Shown: one piece after another, positions 24,010 through 35,855 of the stretch
Position numbering within the stretch: position 1 is the stretch's first letter
How the letters are laid out: every line of letters starts with the position of its first letter
Assembly: GCA_026182355.1 (NCBI GenBank)
Contig: JAPFBL010000104.1
Span: forward strand, 668,501 to 732,500
Source of the DNA: Hermatobates lingyangjiaoensis
Lineage: Eukaryota > Arthropoda > Insecta > Hemiptera > Hermatobatidae
Direction: 5' to 3'
DNA: 64,000 nt
Position numbers and translations under genes: made by a program
The notes under the pieces: model-generated
What the model saw: the letters and a program-made list of their open reading frames with translations, nothing else
Database searches by the model: none
What the model was told of the DNA's origin: nothing

Positions 24010-24225
24010 ATTTTGACATTCACTACTTGGTAGGATAGTCGTTTGGTGACGCGCTAATCAGTAGAATCAGGCTTCTTTGAACATCGGGTTCTCTTCTGTG
24101 TCTGTCTGATCGAGGTTCTGATGTGGGCTGAATCCATTAAAGGAAAATGACGTCACAAACTTCATGCACATTACTCTGTGACAAAGGGCTACTTGCATTA
24201 ACAACTGTAAACATTTAGCTGACAA
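24010..24225 (+). repeat. Dispersed repeat, possible second SINE family
   Basis: The right half of this segment, from AATGACGTCACAAAC to AACAACTGTAAACA, is recognisable again at 24842-24934. The left half has a tRNA-like look (TTGGTAGGATAGTCGTTTGG with ATCGGGTTC downstream), but a full cloverleaf is not convincing. Confidence 0.45.
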
Positions 24226-24559
24226 AAGGTGTTATTGGTGGGCTGTTTGACTAGAGACTACACTTATTAATATTAAACCAATAATAACTACAACTACTAC
24301 CATTATTATTAATGTATAAAATTTTGGAATAGAAATAGTAAAATTAAAAATAATATGAAATAAGCTTTCTGAAGTTAAAAAAAATGTTATAAACACAACA
24401 GTGACAACAAACAAAAATCATGTTGTTTCACTAAACAATATATAATTACCAAGATAAGTGAAGAATCACTTAGGTCTAAGCTAAAGTCGGTAATTCAATT
24501 TTGAAGTTGATGAAGAGAAGAGCAAGGTGAAACTATATTGAATGTGTAAATTCACCGAC

Positions 24560-24830
24560 CTTTGTGTAAGCGAGAGAGATAAATCATTAGTAGGGGTAGG
24601 AAATTAATTGGAAGGGACTGGCAAGGCCGTAGGATTAGGGCAAGATATCTGGCATCAGCACCTGTCAATCCGCCTGCCTCGCCTACATATATCCATAAAT
24701 AATTGAACGGCCATTCTCCTGTTTAAATTGTGCCAATTATTTTACCACCCCCTTCTCTATGAAACACTAATCACTTGTGTCTGTCTAAGAACAGCCAGCT
24801 AGTCAGACGACGGCTAATCCACGACTGTCC
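24560..24830. promoter_or_regulatory. Candidate conserved non-coding island
   Basis: Contains GAAATTAATTGGAAGGGACT, GCACCTGTCAATCCGCC (an E-box overlapping a TALE-like TGTCAATC) and CCATAAATAATTGAACGGCC. No coding frame. Enhancer function is inferred from motif clustering. Confidence 0.35.
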
Positions 24831-24841
24831 AACTGTCGACC

Positions 24842-24940
24842 CACAATGACGTGACGAACTGTATGCGCATTACTTTGTAACAAAAGGCTACATGCATTAA
24901 CAATTATAAACAGTTCTTAACTGACGCTCATACTTTTACA
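24842..24940 (+). repeat. Second copy of the 24010 repeat (tail part)
   Basis: AATGACGTGACGAACTGTAT through AACAATTATAAACAG aligns with 24145-24215 with moderate divergence. Confidence 0.5.
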
Positions 24941-24944
24941 GCCT

Positions 24945-27440
24945 TCACACCTTACGGGCTACCCAATGAGTCACAGTGTGGCTCTTTTTGACTCGGCAAC
25001 TATTATCCATTCAAGAGTTTTAATCATCAAAGCGCAAAGGCTACGTGGTCTCACCCACAACTGGCAACTACACCCAAATTTGTTTAACAATAGTAATCTA
25101 GTAGAAGCAGTAATTCTAGTATACCTACCTCTGTTGAGTAAAAAAAATGTCAATCCCTAAATCAACATAGTTCTTTTACACTATGAAATAAAATTTATTT
25201 TTTTTAAAAATAAATTATCATTTTTAAAAAACGATAATTTTCTCGCTAAAAAAAATTATCTGAAAATAATTGGTGTTGAATGTTTGAAAATATTCTAGCA
25301 AGCCATATTCTTACTGATAAAAGAGTGAGAACTATTGATCTAGCATGCAGGGAAAAGTTGTCATACGTTGTGTTATTCAGGGCACGTTTTGACTACGAAA
25401 TGTTAAAGAATAACTAGTCCAGAGTGTTTGAAGAGGATGCATTACCCATATATTGAACCGGCAAATAGAACAAACACTAAATTTTAGACTAAAATTCTTA
25501 CTTTAAGGAGTTCAGAGTAGAATTATTAAGATTAAGGATATTAAAATAAATGTAACTTTTTTTCAGTCCACAGATTACTTAATATTCATTAAAAATATAT
25601 TATTCATCAGATCATTATATAGATTAAGAGAGATGAAGAATGCATCTGACTGATATCAATTAAGAGTGTATAGTGAATTACACAACCAATCAATTTTGGT
25701 TATCACTCATAAAAACATAATATGTTTCATAAAATATACCAGAACATTTTACTTATACTTAGGTAATTAACAAAGTAATTATTACTAATTATTAATTAGG
25801 ATTATGTTCAGTTGGTATTGTTAAACTAACTTAATTCTTATTTAATAACATAATGTTCCTTATTCACTACTGGTATAGAAAGAACTAACCTCTGAAGAAT
25901 ATCTCTAAAAAAGACATGATGAATTAATTGTTAGTAATAAAACCAACCACATTAATCATAGTAATTTATGACTAATATAATTTATGCAATTATTTGATAC
26001 ACTGTTATGTTTTGTGGAATATTTAACTCGAAATGATTGGGTAGTTAGGAGTGACTGGCAGGCTTCAGACTCAATATCAAAAATCTATGTGCACAAATTG
26101 TGAATCCTTATATATCTTTAAATACAATTTATTTGAATATAACATATTGATATAATTTTTTAACAATTAAATAGCAACAGTTATCAAAAAAGTTGTGATT
26201 TACTTAAATGTTACATATTTATTATATATTACTATTTCCCCTAGAAAAATAATTTTTATATCCCCAAAGATTGCAGTTACTTCTCCTTATATTTAAACCA
26301 TTAGATAAAGAAGTTTTTATTATCTGAATAAGTTTGTTACGTCTCAATCGATGATCTGATATTATGATTATTACACAACCTGATTTATTTGAATTAAAAT
26401 TCAGATTCATGTTTTCAAAATATGGAATTATTTTCATTAATATAATTTTCAAATCTACTCATATAAGCAAAAGAACATGCACTGTATAAAATATGAACAA
26501 AAGTATTTTTCTTTTTGTAGAGAGTTTAGTTTGACCTGAGACCAACCATTCAACACACATTTCACAGCTCTTTTCTTCAAGTCATAATTAAGAGTTTTAG
26601 ACCAGAAGCTCAGTCACTAAGTATTTTCAGTTAGTTTAAGCTGCAGTGACCGTTAACACTTAAGTTAAGTGCTGAGATATGGAAATTTAGATGAGTGGTG
26701 GATTTTTTGGCTTCGTTACTGGTAAATCAAGGGATTTAGTGATCAATGGGCTACTATATCAAGTCATGTTCTGCAACGATATTTCTGGTGTTCAAGGAGG
26801 CCTTAATATAAGGCTGTCACATTTGTTTTGGACAATGTCTATTCAAGTTTTGTTCGTCGATCACCACTCAGACACCTTGAAGTGTTTCACGTACATTCCT
26901 AATTACTTATAACAACTGCCTCTAGATCAGTAAAATGTAAGTGTTTTTCACGTTAATATGCTATTCTAAGTAAGTGTACACATATAAATTCTTAATCTTA
27001 AGTGTCAATCTCTAAAACTTTCTTTAAATATCACTAATGTGAAAGCACTTCCACGTTCACATTGTCTAGCTGATTCCTAGAAAATCAATTAGAAATATAA
27101 ACTTCATATTTACATAAGCAATAAAATATTTTTTCCTGAACAATATGTAATTATTCATAATTTCATTAAGACATAATAAAGCCATCTTTATATTGTTACA
27201 CTATATAAACATAATTTTTGAAAACTGTAGCTTTTTCCTTTAAAAGACTCTTGACCTGCGAATATTGTAACTTATCCATACTAATAATTGTATATTAGGC
27301 ACTTATATTGGCACTTAAGAACAGCTAGGTAAGCGAAAAACCAATATGTCTTGACAGGGTGGTATAGCATCGACAAGGGAAAAGAAACACACAAGCGTTG
27401 TCTTAAAAATAATGAATATAACTCTTTCTTTTATTTGTTT
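24945..27440. other. AT-rich stretch, nothing assignable
   Basis: Chance open frames only (for example 26691-26912, no recognised domain). No RNA gene or mobile element recognised. Confidence 0.4.
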
Positions 27441-27443
27441 AAA

Positions 27444-29527
27444 ACATATACGGAAATAAGAGTCAATGGTCACCTTTTTATTAGGGCAGATTTACTTCAA
27501 GAATAACGCTGAGTGTTCAAAAAGTTATATGGACACTCTCTTTACATTTCTAAGAATGACTAAAAACCAATACTAACTTCAGAGTTTATGTATTTTAGAT
27601 AATATAAACCCATCCGACAAGTAAATACCGCTAATAGTTATATTTCTTATTTGCTGTTTTTTATAATAATTTAAAGTTCATGAATGCACATGTTAAGGCA
27701 ATATTAAATATCAAATTTAAAATTTTTAGAGTGATCAAGCAATTTCGTTCTAGATATCTACAACTTTCTGGAATGAAACTTTTTAGCAATCTTATTAAAA
27801 AATAACTAACCTTGTTATCCTATCATATAAACTAAGGATAGAGTGTTTCTTTGTCACAAAGAGAATAATGTTTGCAAAATTTTATTATTATTGCTCAAAT
27901 GGTGCAACCAAAGATGTTTTCGAAACACATCCACTAAAATATACCCAGAAATTATCATACAAGTACGTATAAAATATTAAGGATTTCTGGTAATTTTTAA
28001 ATATGTCATAAAATGAAAATTTTTTTTTCATGATGACTATACTTAACTTAAGCTGAAGTAAAAGTGGATAACCAAGTTTGAACTTAAGGCAATAAAGTTG
28101 GCGAGTTAACTTTAATAGCGCTGTACAATATTTATATATAACTTTAATAGAAATATTGGTCTATTATGAATATATAGAGAGAACACTTCATTATTTTATA
28201 TATTCCTATATAAATTTATAATGGGATAAAAAAAATTAAAGCCGACTATAAACGGTAGATGTAGTTTGTCATAATTTTTCTTGCACCTTGAAAAAATTGA
28301 ATACAAGCATTTTAATAAATGCAAATCAACTAAGCAACTAATCTAAATTCGTTGATTTACTATATTTTGAGTATTTCTTCTATAATTCAATTCAACTGAT
28401 ACTTTTTTTGAGAAAGCGGGTCATGTTGAAAATAGTTTTAGAATCACTGCTGTGGACCAGAGATCATTTTTTTGTCGTTCAAAATGATTAAGGAAGCATT
28501 TGGTAGAAAGAGCAACAGAATATGATACAGTTTCAAAGAAAAAAAATCTAAATATAACTGATTGATCCAAAACGGTCTACAGTATTGGTTTTGCATGGGT
28601 TGTTATTTTTGAATTAGAGTTTCATATTTACACAACGAAAGTAGAAGTCTGAATATTTTTATATTATTTTCAATTTATTTGAATATCATAAGAGAGAAAC
28701 TGAATTTGTCTTCCTTGTAGAGGAAGCATTTATTACATAATAAATGAAACTACTAGTTTCATACCATCATGTTAATGGTTAAATATTCAAATTAAAATAA
28801 AATTGCAAAAGCCTAAATCACTTGTTTTCCTTGATAGATCAATTTACTTCCTTTTCCTAAGTTATTTAATTCTCATCCTAAGATATGGAGAAGTTCAATG
28901 GCGTTTTGACCAGCTTTTCTATATTCGGTTGCATGATGTTTTTATAAGAGACTTGTAGCATTGTCCCGCTCGTCTCCGCTTCGTTTACTGTTAGCCCGTT
29001 GCATTTTGTTTTTTATCGATAAATTAATGCAGAATTAACAGAAGATCTCGTGATCTTCACCTTAATTAGTGAAATTTGATAGGACTCAGAAATACTTAAA
29101 TCAATTAAATGCTTGTTTTGCAAACTTAATTACATTCCAAGTTCATTACTAAAGTAATATTGTTTATTACAGAAGACTTTGATGATATGATCTTAATCAG
29201 GTAAACGTTCTTCTTTCTTCACCACTATTTCTGATCAAACAACAATATGAAATGGGGGAAAAAAAAAGACTATGATCTTTCAACCACAACAAGCGCTCTT
29301 CGTCAGAGTCAAAAACCCATCTGATTTCCCATGTTTATGTGAAATCTTGTTAGCTATTACATTTGTATTAATTTTCAGCGCTACTGCACACAACAGTGCT
29401 ATTGTAATACAGAAAGATGGTCTATTGCTATTTAACATTTATTTTAGATACTAGTTACATAATCAGAGTGTCTTGAATTTTCTTTCAACAAAGTTATCAG
29501 CAGAATTATGTTATTCTTTGGGGCACA
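27444..29527. repeat. Direct repeat, left copy (about 2.08 kb)
   Basis: Matches 31513-33594 essentially base for base. I noticed only two single-base length differences, one in a T run near 28916 and one in the G/A run near 29255. It begins ACATATACGGAAATAAG and ends CTTTGGGGCACA. It holds no gene except a family A repeat end near 29230-29320. It ends exactly where the Helitron 5-prime terminus begins. Confidence 0.9.
29268..29310 (-). ncRNA. Family A hammerhead-like motif, partly decayed
   Basis: Minus strand: GACT, CTGACGA, A, a stem II with one G-G mismatch, loop TTGTT, GAAA, then GATCAT and AGTC. The usual U at 16.1 is A, so the A15.1-U16.1 pair is lost. The lead ATCAAACAACAATATGAAAT is the family A signature. 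A duplicate lies at 33335-33377. Confidence 0.4.
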
Positions 29528-29540
29528 TCTAATATATAAT

Positions 29541-29948
29541 TTTGTTCGTCTGTATGTTTGTATGTCCGTTTGTCCTCTATGCATTCCTCACAGACTTGAC
29601 GAATCTTTCTGAAATTTTACATGTGGCCACATGTGGTAATAAGGAAGGTTTTAGGCCACTTTGCAAAGCACCAATAATTTTGTTCGTCTGTATGTTTGTA
29701 TGTCCGTTTGTCCTCTATGCATTCCTCACAGACTTGACGAATCTTTCTGAAATTTTACATGTGGCCACATGTGGTAATAAGGAAGGTTTTAGGCCACTTT
29801 GCAAAGCACCAATAATTTTGTTCGTCTGTATGTTTGTATGTCCGTTTGTCCTCTATGCATTCCTCACGACTTGACGAATCTTTCTGAAATTTTACATGTG
29901 GCACATGTGGTAATAAGGAAGGTTTTAGGCCACTTTGCAAAGCACCAT
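29541..29948. repeat. 138-bp minisatellite, three copies
   Basis: Units start at 29541, 29679 and 29817, each beginning TTTGTTCGTCTGTATGTTTG and ending CACTTTGCAAAGCACC. The first two are identical as far as I can see; the third has two small deletions. The 110-codon open frame through it is a by-product of the repeat. Confidence 0.9.
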
Positions 29949-30136
29949 CCCCCCACTGGGAGCCCACATCAACCATAGACAAAAACCTTTGGGCATCCCT
30001 GGCTTACACTAAGGGCTCCCAGTGGGGGATCCCACATCAACCATAGACAAAAACCTTTGCGCATCCCTGGCTTACACTAACCACATTCCCTTAGTACAAG
30101 CCTAAAACGAAAAGTGTGTGTGTGTGTTTTGCTAAC

Positions 30137-30178
<42 letters not shown>
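29949..30178. repeat. 68-bp duplication, hairpin and (CA)n tract in the Helitron
   Basis: CCCACATCAACCATAGACAA begins both units (29963 and 30031). Around the first unit, CCCCCACTGGGAGCC and GGCTCCCAGTGGGGG are complementary and can form a hairpin. A (TG)n block near 30114-30125 and a (CA)n block at about 30136-30178 are also complementary. Confidence 0.85.
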
Positions 30179-30180
<2 letters not shown>

Positions 30181-30510
30181 AAGTAGTTTCACATTGTATT
30201 TAAGCAGAAAAATGTAAATAATTAAATACGTTCCCTTTCTTTAAATTAATGCTTATATTAGCAACACTGAGAGAAGGGGACTATTTTAAAATGAATTAAT
30301 TCAGATGGCATTGATTAGAGGAACAGTAGAGCTGAATCATTCTAAAAAGGCGCCAATTATACTCCTAGTTTAGTTCTCCGCGTCATTCCAAATATCTTTA
30401 AACCTTTTTATTGTGTTAACCATTTAATTTTTGAGGCATGCAGAGAATATTTGGATTTCTTATGCATGATCATTATCCAACAGTTGTTCACCTCTCTGTC
30501 CATCTAGAAA

Positions 30511-30801
30511 ATGGACAGAGAGTCTACTTTACAATGCTTTTTCCTCAGAATGTTATTATTTGAAGTGAAAGGTCCAACCTCATTTAATGACCTTAGAACA
30601 GTGAATGGGATTGTGTATCCAACTTACAGAGAAGCTTGCTTGCAGAGAGGATTGCTTGAAGATGATGCCAATGGGATGCTACACTTTCAGAGGCCTCAGT
30701 ATCAACTTTCCTTCTGGACTAAGAACACTTTTTGCAATGCTTTCAATGCATGCAATGTTAGTGATCCTGTCAGATTTGGACAAAGTACAAGGATGATTTA
30801 A
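30511..30801 (+). pseudogene. Helitron helicase, pre-helicase segment
   Basis: An open frame includes CFFLRMLLFEVKGPTSFNDL then RTVNGIVYPTYREACLQRGL and LEDDANG. This is the conserved block before the helicase core in Helitron RepHel proteins (usually Y-x-R-x-LL...VKGP-x-SF-x-DL-RTV-G...F...A...GLL-DD). The full protein would initiate and drive rolling-circle transposition in the nucleus; only this slice survives here. The frame closes at 30801. The next 290 bases hold decayed linking sequence. Confidence 0.75.
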
Positions 30802-31079
30802 GAAGATTATCATTATCAAATGCAGTTACAATTTCCAGAAATTGAAATTACTTACAATGATCAAATCTACAATAATCATTGATTGACATAGAAAATAAAT
30901 TTCACTATGGGAGGGAATGAACTTCAAATTTTGGTCTTCCAAACCAATCAGAAACAATGAAAGTGGATAAGCAGAGAAATGTTAAAGAAACCTCTTATGA
31001 CATAGAAGCTCTAACCAGATTCATTAATGAAAATGAGCCAAAGCTCTTACCAAGCAAAATAGAGTTTATGTGGAAATTT

Positions 31080-31512
31080 TAGATTCAGTTCAAAAGAATC
31101 ATGGAGGCATTTCTTCTTGGATGTCCAGGTGGTACTGGGAAAACTTTTGTGACTAAATTGGTACTAGCTAAAGCAAGGCAGAAAGGAAGAATTGCTCTGG
31201 CTGTTGCATCTTCAGGAATAGCAGCTACACTTTTGCCTAATGGAAGAACAGCCAACTCTACATTCAAGCTTCCCATAGATTTGTCCAGTAATGAAAATCC
31301 TTTTTGCAATATTATAAAAGTTCAAATATTGCCCAAGTTCCAAAAAAATGTATCTTATCATCTGGGATGAATGTACTATGGCACACAAGAAAGCTCTGGA
31401 AGCTGTTGATAGAACTTTGAAAGATATCAGAGAAAATGACTTTGCCAATGGGAGGAATAACTTTAGTTTTGTCTGGTGATTTTAGACAAACCTCCCAGTG
31501 ATCCCAAAAGGT
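31080..31512 (+). pseudogene. Helitron Pif1-like helicase core, frameshifted and truncated
   Basis: The Walker A motif GCPGGTGKT (31119-31145) is followed by ALAVASSGIAATLLPNGRTA and STFKLPID, typical of Helitron helicases. After a frame change near 31345, MYLIIWDECTMAHKKALEAV supplies Walker B (DEC). GGITLVLSGDFRQT follows in a further frame, and IPKG ends at the junction with the second 2.08-kb repeat. Later helicase motifs are absent. Non-functional. Confidence 0.8.
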
Positions 31513-33594
31513 ACATATACGGAAATAAGAGTCAATGGTCACCTTTTTATTAGGGCAGATTTACTTCAAGAATAACGCTGAGTGTTCAAAAAGTTATATG
31601 GACACTCTCTTTACATTTCTAAGAATGACTAAAAACCAATACTAACTTCAGAGTTTATGTATTTTAGATAATATAAACCCATCCGACAAGTAAATACCGC
31701 TAATAGTTATATTTCTTATTTGCTGTTTTTTATAATAATTTAAAGTTCATGAATGCACATGTTAAGGCAATATTAAATATCAAATTTAAAATTTTTAGAG
31801 TGATCAAGCAATTTCGTTCTAGATATCTACAACTTTCTGGAATGAAACTTTTTAGCAATCTTATTAAAAAATAACTAACCTTGTTATCCTATCATATAAA
31901 CTAAGGATAGAGTGTTTCTTTGTCACAAAGAGAATAATGTTTGCAAAATTTTATTATTATTGCTCAAATGGTGCAACCAAAGATGTTTTCGAAACACATC
32001 CACTAAAATATACCCAGAAATTATCATACAAGTACGTATAAAATATTAAGGATTTCTGGTAATTTTTAAATATGTCATAAAATGAAAATTTTTTTTTCAT
32101 GATGACTATACTTAACTTAAGCTGAAGTAAAAGTGGATAACCAAGTTTGAACTTAAGGCAATAAAGTTGGCGAGTTAACTTTAATAGCGCTGTACAATAT
32201 TTATATATAACTTTAATAGAAATATTGGTCTATTATGAATATATAGAGAGAACACTTCATTATTTTATATATTCCTATATAAATTTATAATGGGATAAAA
32301 AAAATTAAAGCCGACTATAAACGGTAGATGTAGTTTGTCATAATTTTTCTTGCACCTTGAAAAAATTGAATACAAGCATTTTAATAAATGCAAATCAACT
32401 AAGCAACTAATCTAAATTCGTTGATTTACTATATTTTGAGTATTTCTTCTATAATTCAATTCAACTGATACTTTTTTTGAGAAAGCGGGTCATGTTGAAA
32501 ATAGTTTTAGAATCACTGCTGTGGACCAGAGATCATTTTTTTGTCGTTCAAAATGATTAAGGAAGCATTTGGTAGAAAGAGCAACAGAATATGATACAGT
32601 TTCAAAGAAAAAAAATCTAAATATAACTGATTGATCCAAAACGGTCTACAGTATTGGTTTTGCATGGGTTGTTATTTTTGAATTAGAGTTTCATATTTAC
32701 ACAACGAAAGTAGAAGTCTGAATATTTTTATATTATTTTCAATTTATTTGAATATCATAAGAGAGAAACTGAATTTGTCTTCCTTGTAGAGGAAGCATTT
32801 ATTACATAATAAATGAAACTACTAGTTTCATACCATCATGTTAATGGTTAAATATTCAAATTAAAATAAAATTGCAAAAGCCTAAATCACTTGTTTTCCT
32901 TGATAGATCAATTTACTTCCTTTTCCTAAGTTATTTAATTCTCATCCTAAGATATGGAGAAGTTCAATGGCGTTTTGACCAGCTTTCTATATTCGGTTGC
33001 ATGATGTTTTTATAAGAGACTTGTAGCATTGTCCCGCTCGTCTCCGCTTCGTTTACTGTTAGCCCGTTGCATTTTGTTTTTTATCGATAAATTAATGCAG
33101 AATTAACAGAAGATCTCGTGATCTTCACCTTAATTAGTGAAATTTGATAGGACTCAGAAATACTTAAATCAATTAAATGCTTGTTTTGCAAACTTAATTA
33201 CATTCCAAGTTCATTACTAAAGTAATATTGTTTATTACAGAAGACTTTGATGATATGATCTTAATCAGGTAAACGTTCTTCTTTCTTCACCACTATTTCT
33301 GATCAAACAACAATATGAAATGGGGAAAAAAAAAGACTATGATCTTTCAACCACAACAAGCGCTCTTCGTCAGAGTCAAAAACCCATCTGATTTCCCATG
33401 TTTATGTGAAATCTTGTTAGCTATTACATTTGTATTAATTTTCAGCGCTACTGCACACAACAGTGCTATTGTAATACAGAAAGATGGTCTATTGCTATTT
33501 AACATTTATTTTAGATACTAGTTACATAATCAGAGTGTCTTGAATTTTCTTTCAACAAAGTTATCAGCAGAATTATGTTATTCTTTGGGGCACA
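31513..33594. repeat. Direct repeat, right copy (about 2.08 kb)
   Basis: Copy of 27444-29527. Here CTTTGGGGCACA runs straight into TTTTATATAAAATATT with no Helitron, so it looks like the unoccupied insertion site. The left edge abuts truncated helicase sequence. Confidence 0.9.
33335..33377 (-). ncRNA. Family A hammerhead-like motif, duplicate
   Basis: Same sequence and same core defect as 29268-29310, because it lies in the second copy of the direct repeat. Confidence 0.35.
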
Positions 33595-33599
33595 TTTTA

Positions 33600-34690
33600 T
33601 ATAAAATATTATTTATAGCAAACCAAAAGTTGTACAACAGAAACTAGTATTACGCTGTGTTATTTGACCAGCCAACCACAGATACAAGCAATTTTTTTTT
33701 TCATATGTTTGAAATGTTCATTCAAATTTTTGGTATCTTACTTTATTTGTAAATTACCACATTGATATTAAAATGCTGCAATACTCCAATATGACTAAAA
33801 TTAATAAAACTTTCTTTTCAGAACTTTCGTCACTTCAGTCTTCACCCATGACATTTAATGTCATAAACATTTCACAACTGCAAGATGTAGCTATTAAAAA
33901 TATCTACTACATCCATCACTACGTGTTATCCTAACAGGTGCTTCTTAACTCTTTTACATTCCTTACCAACTTAACATTTTACCTCCTTTGGAGAACGCAG
34001 ACTTTCTAAAATATAATCTTGACATCTTTCAAAACAGAGAAAACTCAAAGCAAAAGAAATATGGGGAATAGTAAATTGATAGCCGATAAAACACATAAAA
34101 TATGCTTACTTCATTAAATTACTAATTTTAATTGAAAACTAAACAGACCAAATGAAAAAAAAATATACTGTGAATTATCTTACTGGAAAAATTGTTTTAA
34201 ATGTAGAACAAACTTCTAACAGTAATGAACAATCAAATTGTTCTTTCAATAAATGTGCTGTCAATTACTCTACATTATTTGCTCATTTTAGAATTTCATT
34301 GTCAAATTCTCTGCATAAATAGGTTAATAAACGAAACTACTTCGTCAGAAAGGTTGTTCTATAAAAGAAAAAAAAAAACATTCTATGGCTTCATCAATAG
34401 ATTTAAATTCCATCCCCCTGCTGATGAGCAGTATATAATTAACTGATATTAACATTTATTAATAAATATGATTATATTTTTATGAATATTTCATTATTAA
34501 TTAAAATAAAGTATTTTAATAATTAATTCAAATTGAATAATAAATAAATTCAATTTTAGAATGTTGATAGTAATAAATTTAATTACTGACTCAATTACCC
34601 TCATATATTATGTATTAATTTTATCATTCCATATTATTCAAGAGTTCCTCACATTATACTTTCCTATTGGTACGAACTTCCTTAACATGT
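33600..34690. other. AT-rich stretch, nothing assignable
   Basis: Two short open frames (34225-34446, 34561-34752) have Leu/Ile/Phe-rich products without recognised features. Confidence 0.4.
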
Positions 34691-34694
34691 GTTC

Positions 34695-34830
34695 CTTTAA
34701 AAAGATTTCACATAAACACGTGAAACAACAATCAATGATCAAACCACAATAAGAAATGGGAAAACAAGACTAAGATCTTTCAACCGTAACAAGCGGTCTT
34801 CGTCAGAGTCAAAAACCCAACAGAAACACT
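34695..34830 (-). repeat. Family A repeat end, best-preserved copy
   Basis: Contains the family signature AATGATCAAACCACAATAAG, the hammerhead motif (34768-34810) and the trailer CAAAAACCCA. An E-box-like palindrome region (TTTCACATAAACACGTGAAA) lies at its right end when read on the minus strand. Relatives: 4480-4606, 29230-29320, 33298-33388, 44270-44395 and 47640-47740. Confidence 0.65.
34768..34810 (-). ncRNA. Hammerhead ribozyme motif with complete core
   Basis: Minus strand, 43 nt. Stem I GACT (34810-34807) pairs with AGTC (34771-34768). Core CTGACGA is followed by one unpaired A. Stem II is GACCG with CGGTT (one G.T pair) around a 7-base loop, followed by GAAA. Stem III is AGA/TCT around no loop (A15.1-U16.1 present), and the cleavage triplet is CTT. 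Every conserved core base is present. The loopless stem III suggests that it would work best as a dimer, as proposed for minimal PLE hammerheads. Cleavage would be expected after the T before AGTC. Confidence 0.65.
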
Positions 34831-34843
34831 AGATGCAGAAAAC

Positions 34844-34855
34844 ATCTGGTGAGGA
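34844..34855. repeat. Left 12-bp flanking direct repeat
   Basis: ATCTGGTGAGGA, repeated at 35985-35996. Likely target-site duplication of the PLE between them. Confidence 0.55.
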
Positions 34856-35024
34856 TTAGTAATAATACGTTCCGTCATACCTCGTAAAGTCTCTGTAAAG
34901 CTCGACCGGTTTCGGGTCCGGTTTACCGGTTTGCGGTATATACCGCAAACCAACTACCACCGACACAACTATACATAAATCATCACTCCACCCACCACAA
35001 CAAAAAACATCCGCGTATAGATAT

Positions 35025-35695
35025 ATGATTGATAGATTACTAAACATACCCATGAATGCAATTAACTATAATAAGGAATTAAATACCATAAAAACAATAG
35101 CAAAAAATAACGGGTATAAGGAAAAAATCATACAAAGAATAATAAACGAAAGAAGAAATAAACACAATACTAACAGTACAACACCGGGAGTAACGAACAG
35201 ATACGCATCTTTAACTTACATAGGTAAACCTAGCGAAAAAATTGCGACTCTTCTAAGAAAATATTCATTAAAAATAGGTTATAAAACGAATAACACTATA
35301 AACCAAATCACAAACAACACAACAGAGAACAAAGATAACAAATTCGAAAAAAGCGGAATATACAGGATTAAATGCAAAGATTGCGGTAAAAACTACATCG
35401 GGCAAACGGGAAGGACACTAAAAGACAGATTCAAAGAACACATTAAAGACTACACCAACAACACAAACAGATCAAACTATGCACACCACTTAAACAAATT
35501 TGGACATAACCCAGACAGTATGGAAAACACAATGGACTTACTACAGACGGGACAAAAAGGACAACGAAATGAACATACAGGAACAAATAGAAATATATAA
35601 ACATAAAATGACAGACAATATAATCAATGAACAAACAAACCACCAAACCGACATTTTAACAAAACCACTAATAACATTTAAAAGACGACACAAGG
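35025..35695 (+). pseudogene. PLE C-terminal part with GIY-YIG endonuclease
   Basis: The 191-codon frame 35025-35600 opens with thumb-like NYNKELNTIKTIAKNNGYKE. It then has the zinc-binding-type CKDC and the nuclease signature GIYRIKCKDCGKNYIGQTGR, followed by RFKEHIKDY and HHLNKFGH. GIY-YIG nucleases nick the target DNA for PLE integration in the nucleus. A frameshift near 35560 moves the expected end (NIQEQIEIYKHKM...NEQT) into the neighbouring frame, which runs to about 35748. The conserved R after YIG (GRTLKDR) and an E in the shifted part (EQIE) are visible. With the polymerase absent, the copy cannot move by itself. Confidence 0.75.
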
Positions 35696-35855
35696 AACTA
35701 GAAATAGATAATGAAATAAGCAATAAAAGAAAAAAACATAACAATTAAAGAAATAGGAAAAAAAAAAAATTACCTACACACACAACACTGATTACACAAT
35801 GTAAATACTATATATAGGTAGGTTATAGGAAAACAACACTCACAGTCAGTTAGGT

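Larger units (their letters stand above)
29528..31512 (+). mobile_element. Helitron fragment with 5-prime terminus and helicase remnant
   Basis: The segment starts TCTAATATATAATTTTGTTC, a form typical of Helitron 5-prime ends (they begin TC and insert between A and T). The preceding base is A. The matching empty site at 33594/33595 is A followed by T. Inside are a 138-bp minisatellite, a 68-bp duplication, a (CA)n tract and Helitron-type Pif1 helicase pieces. The replication-initiator (Rep) domain and the CTRR 3-prime end are missing; the right edge breaks off inside the helicase, where the second 2.08-kb repeat begins. Confidence 0.7.

Noticed and set aside
29542..29874. 110-codon open frame with repeated 46-residue units
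   Set aside because: The 138-bp repeat length is a multiple of three, so the frame stays open by arithmetic; it lies in the Helitron minisatellite.
27444..33594. Long terminal repeats of an LTR retrotransposon
   Set aside because: The 2.08-kb repeats lack TG...CA ends, a primer binding site and polypurine tract, and the inside is Helitron, not gag-pol.
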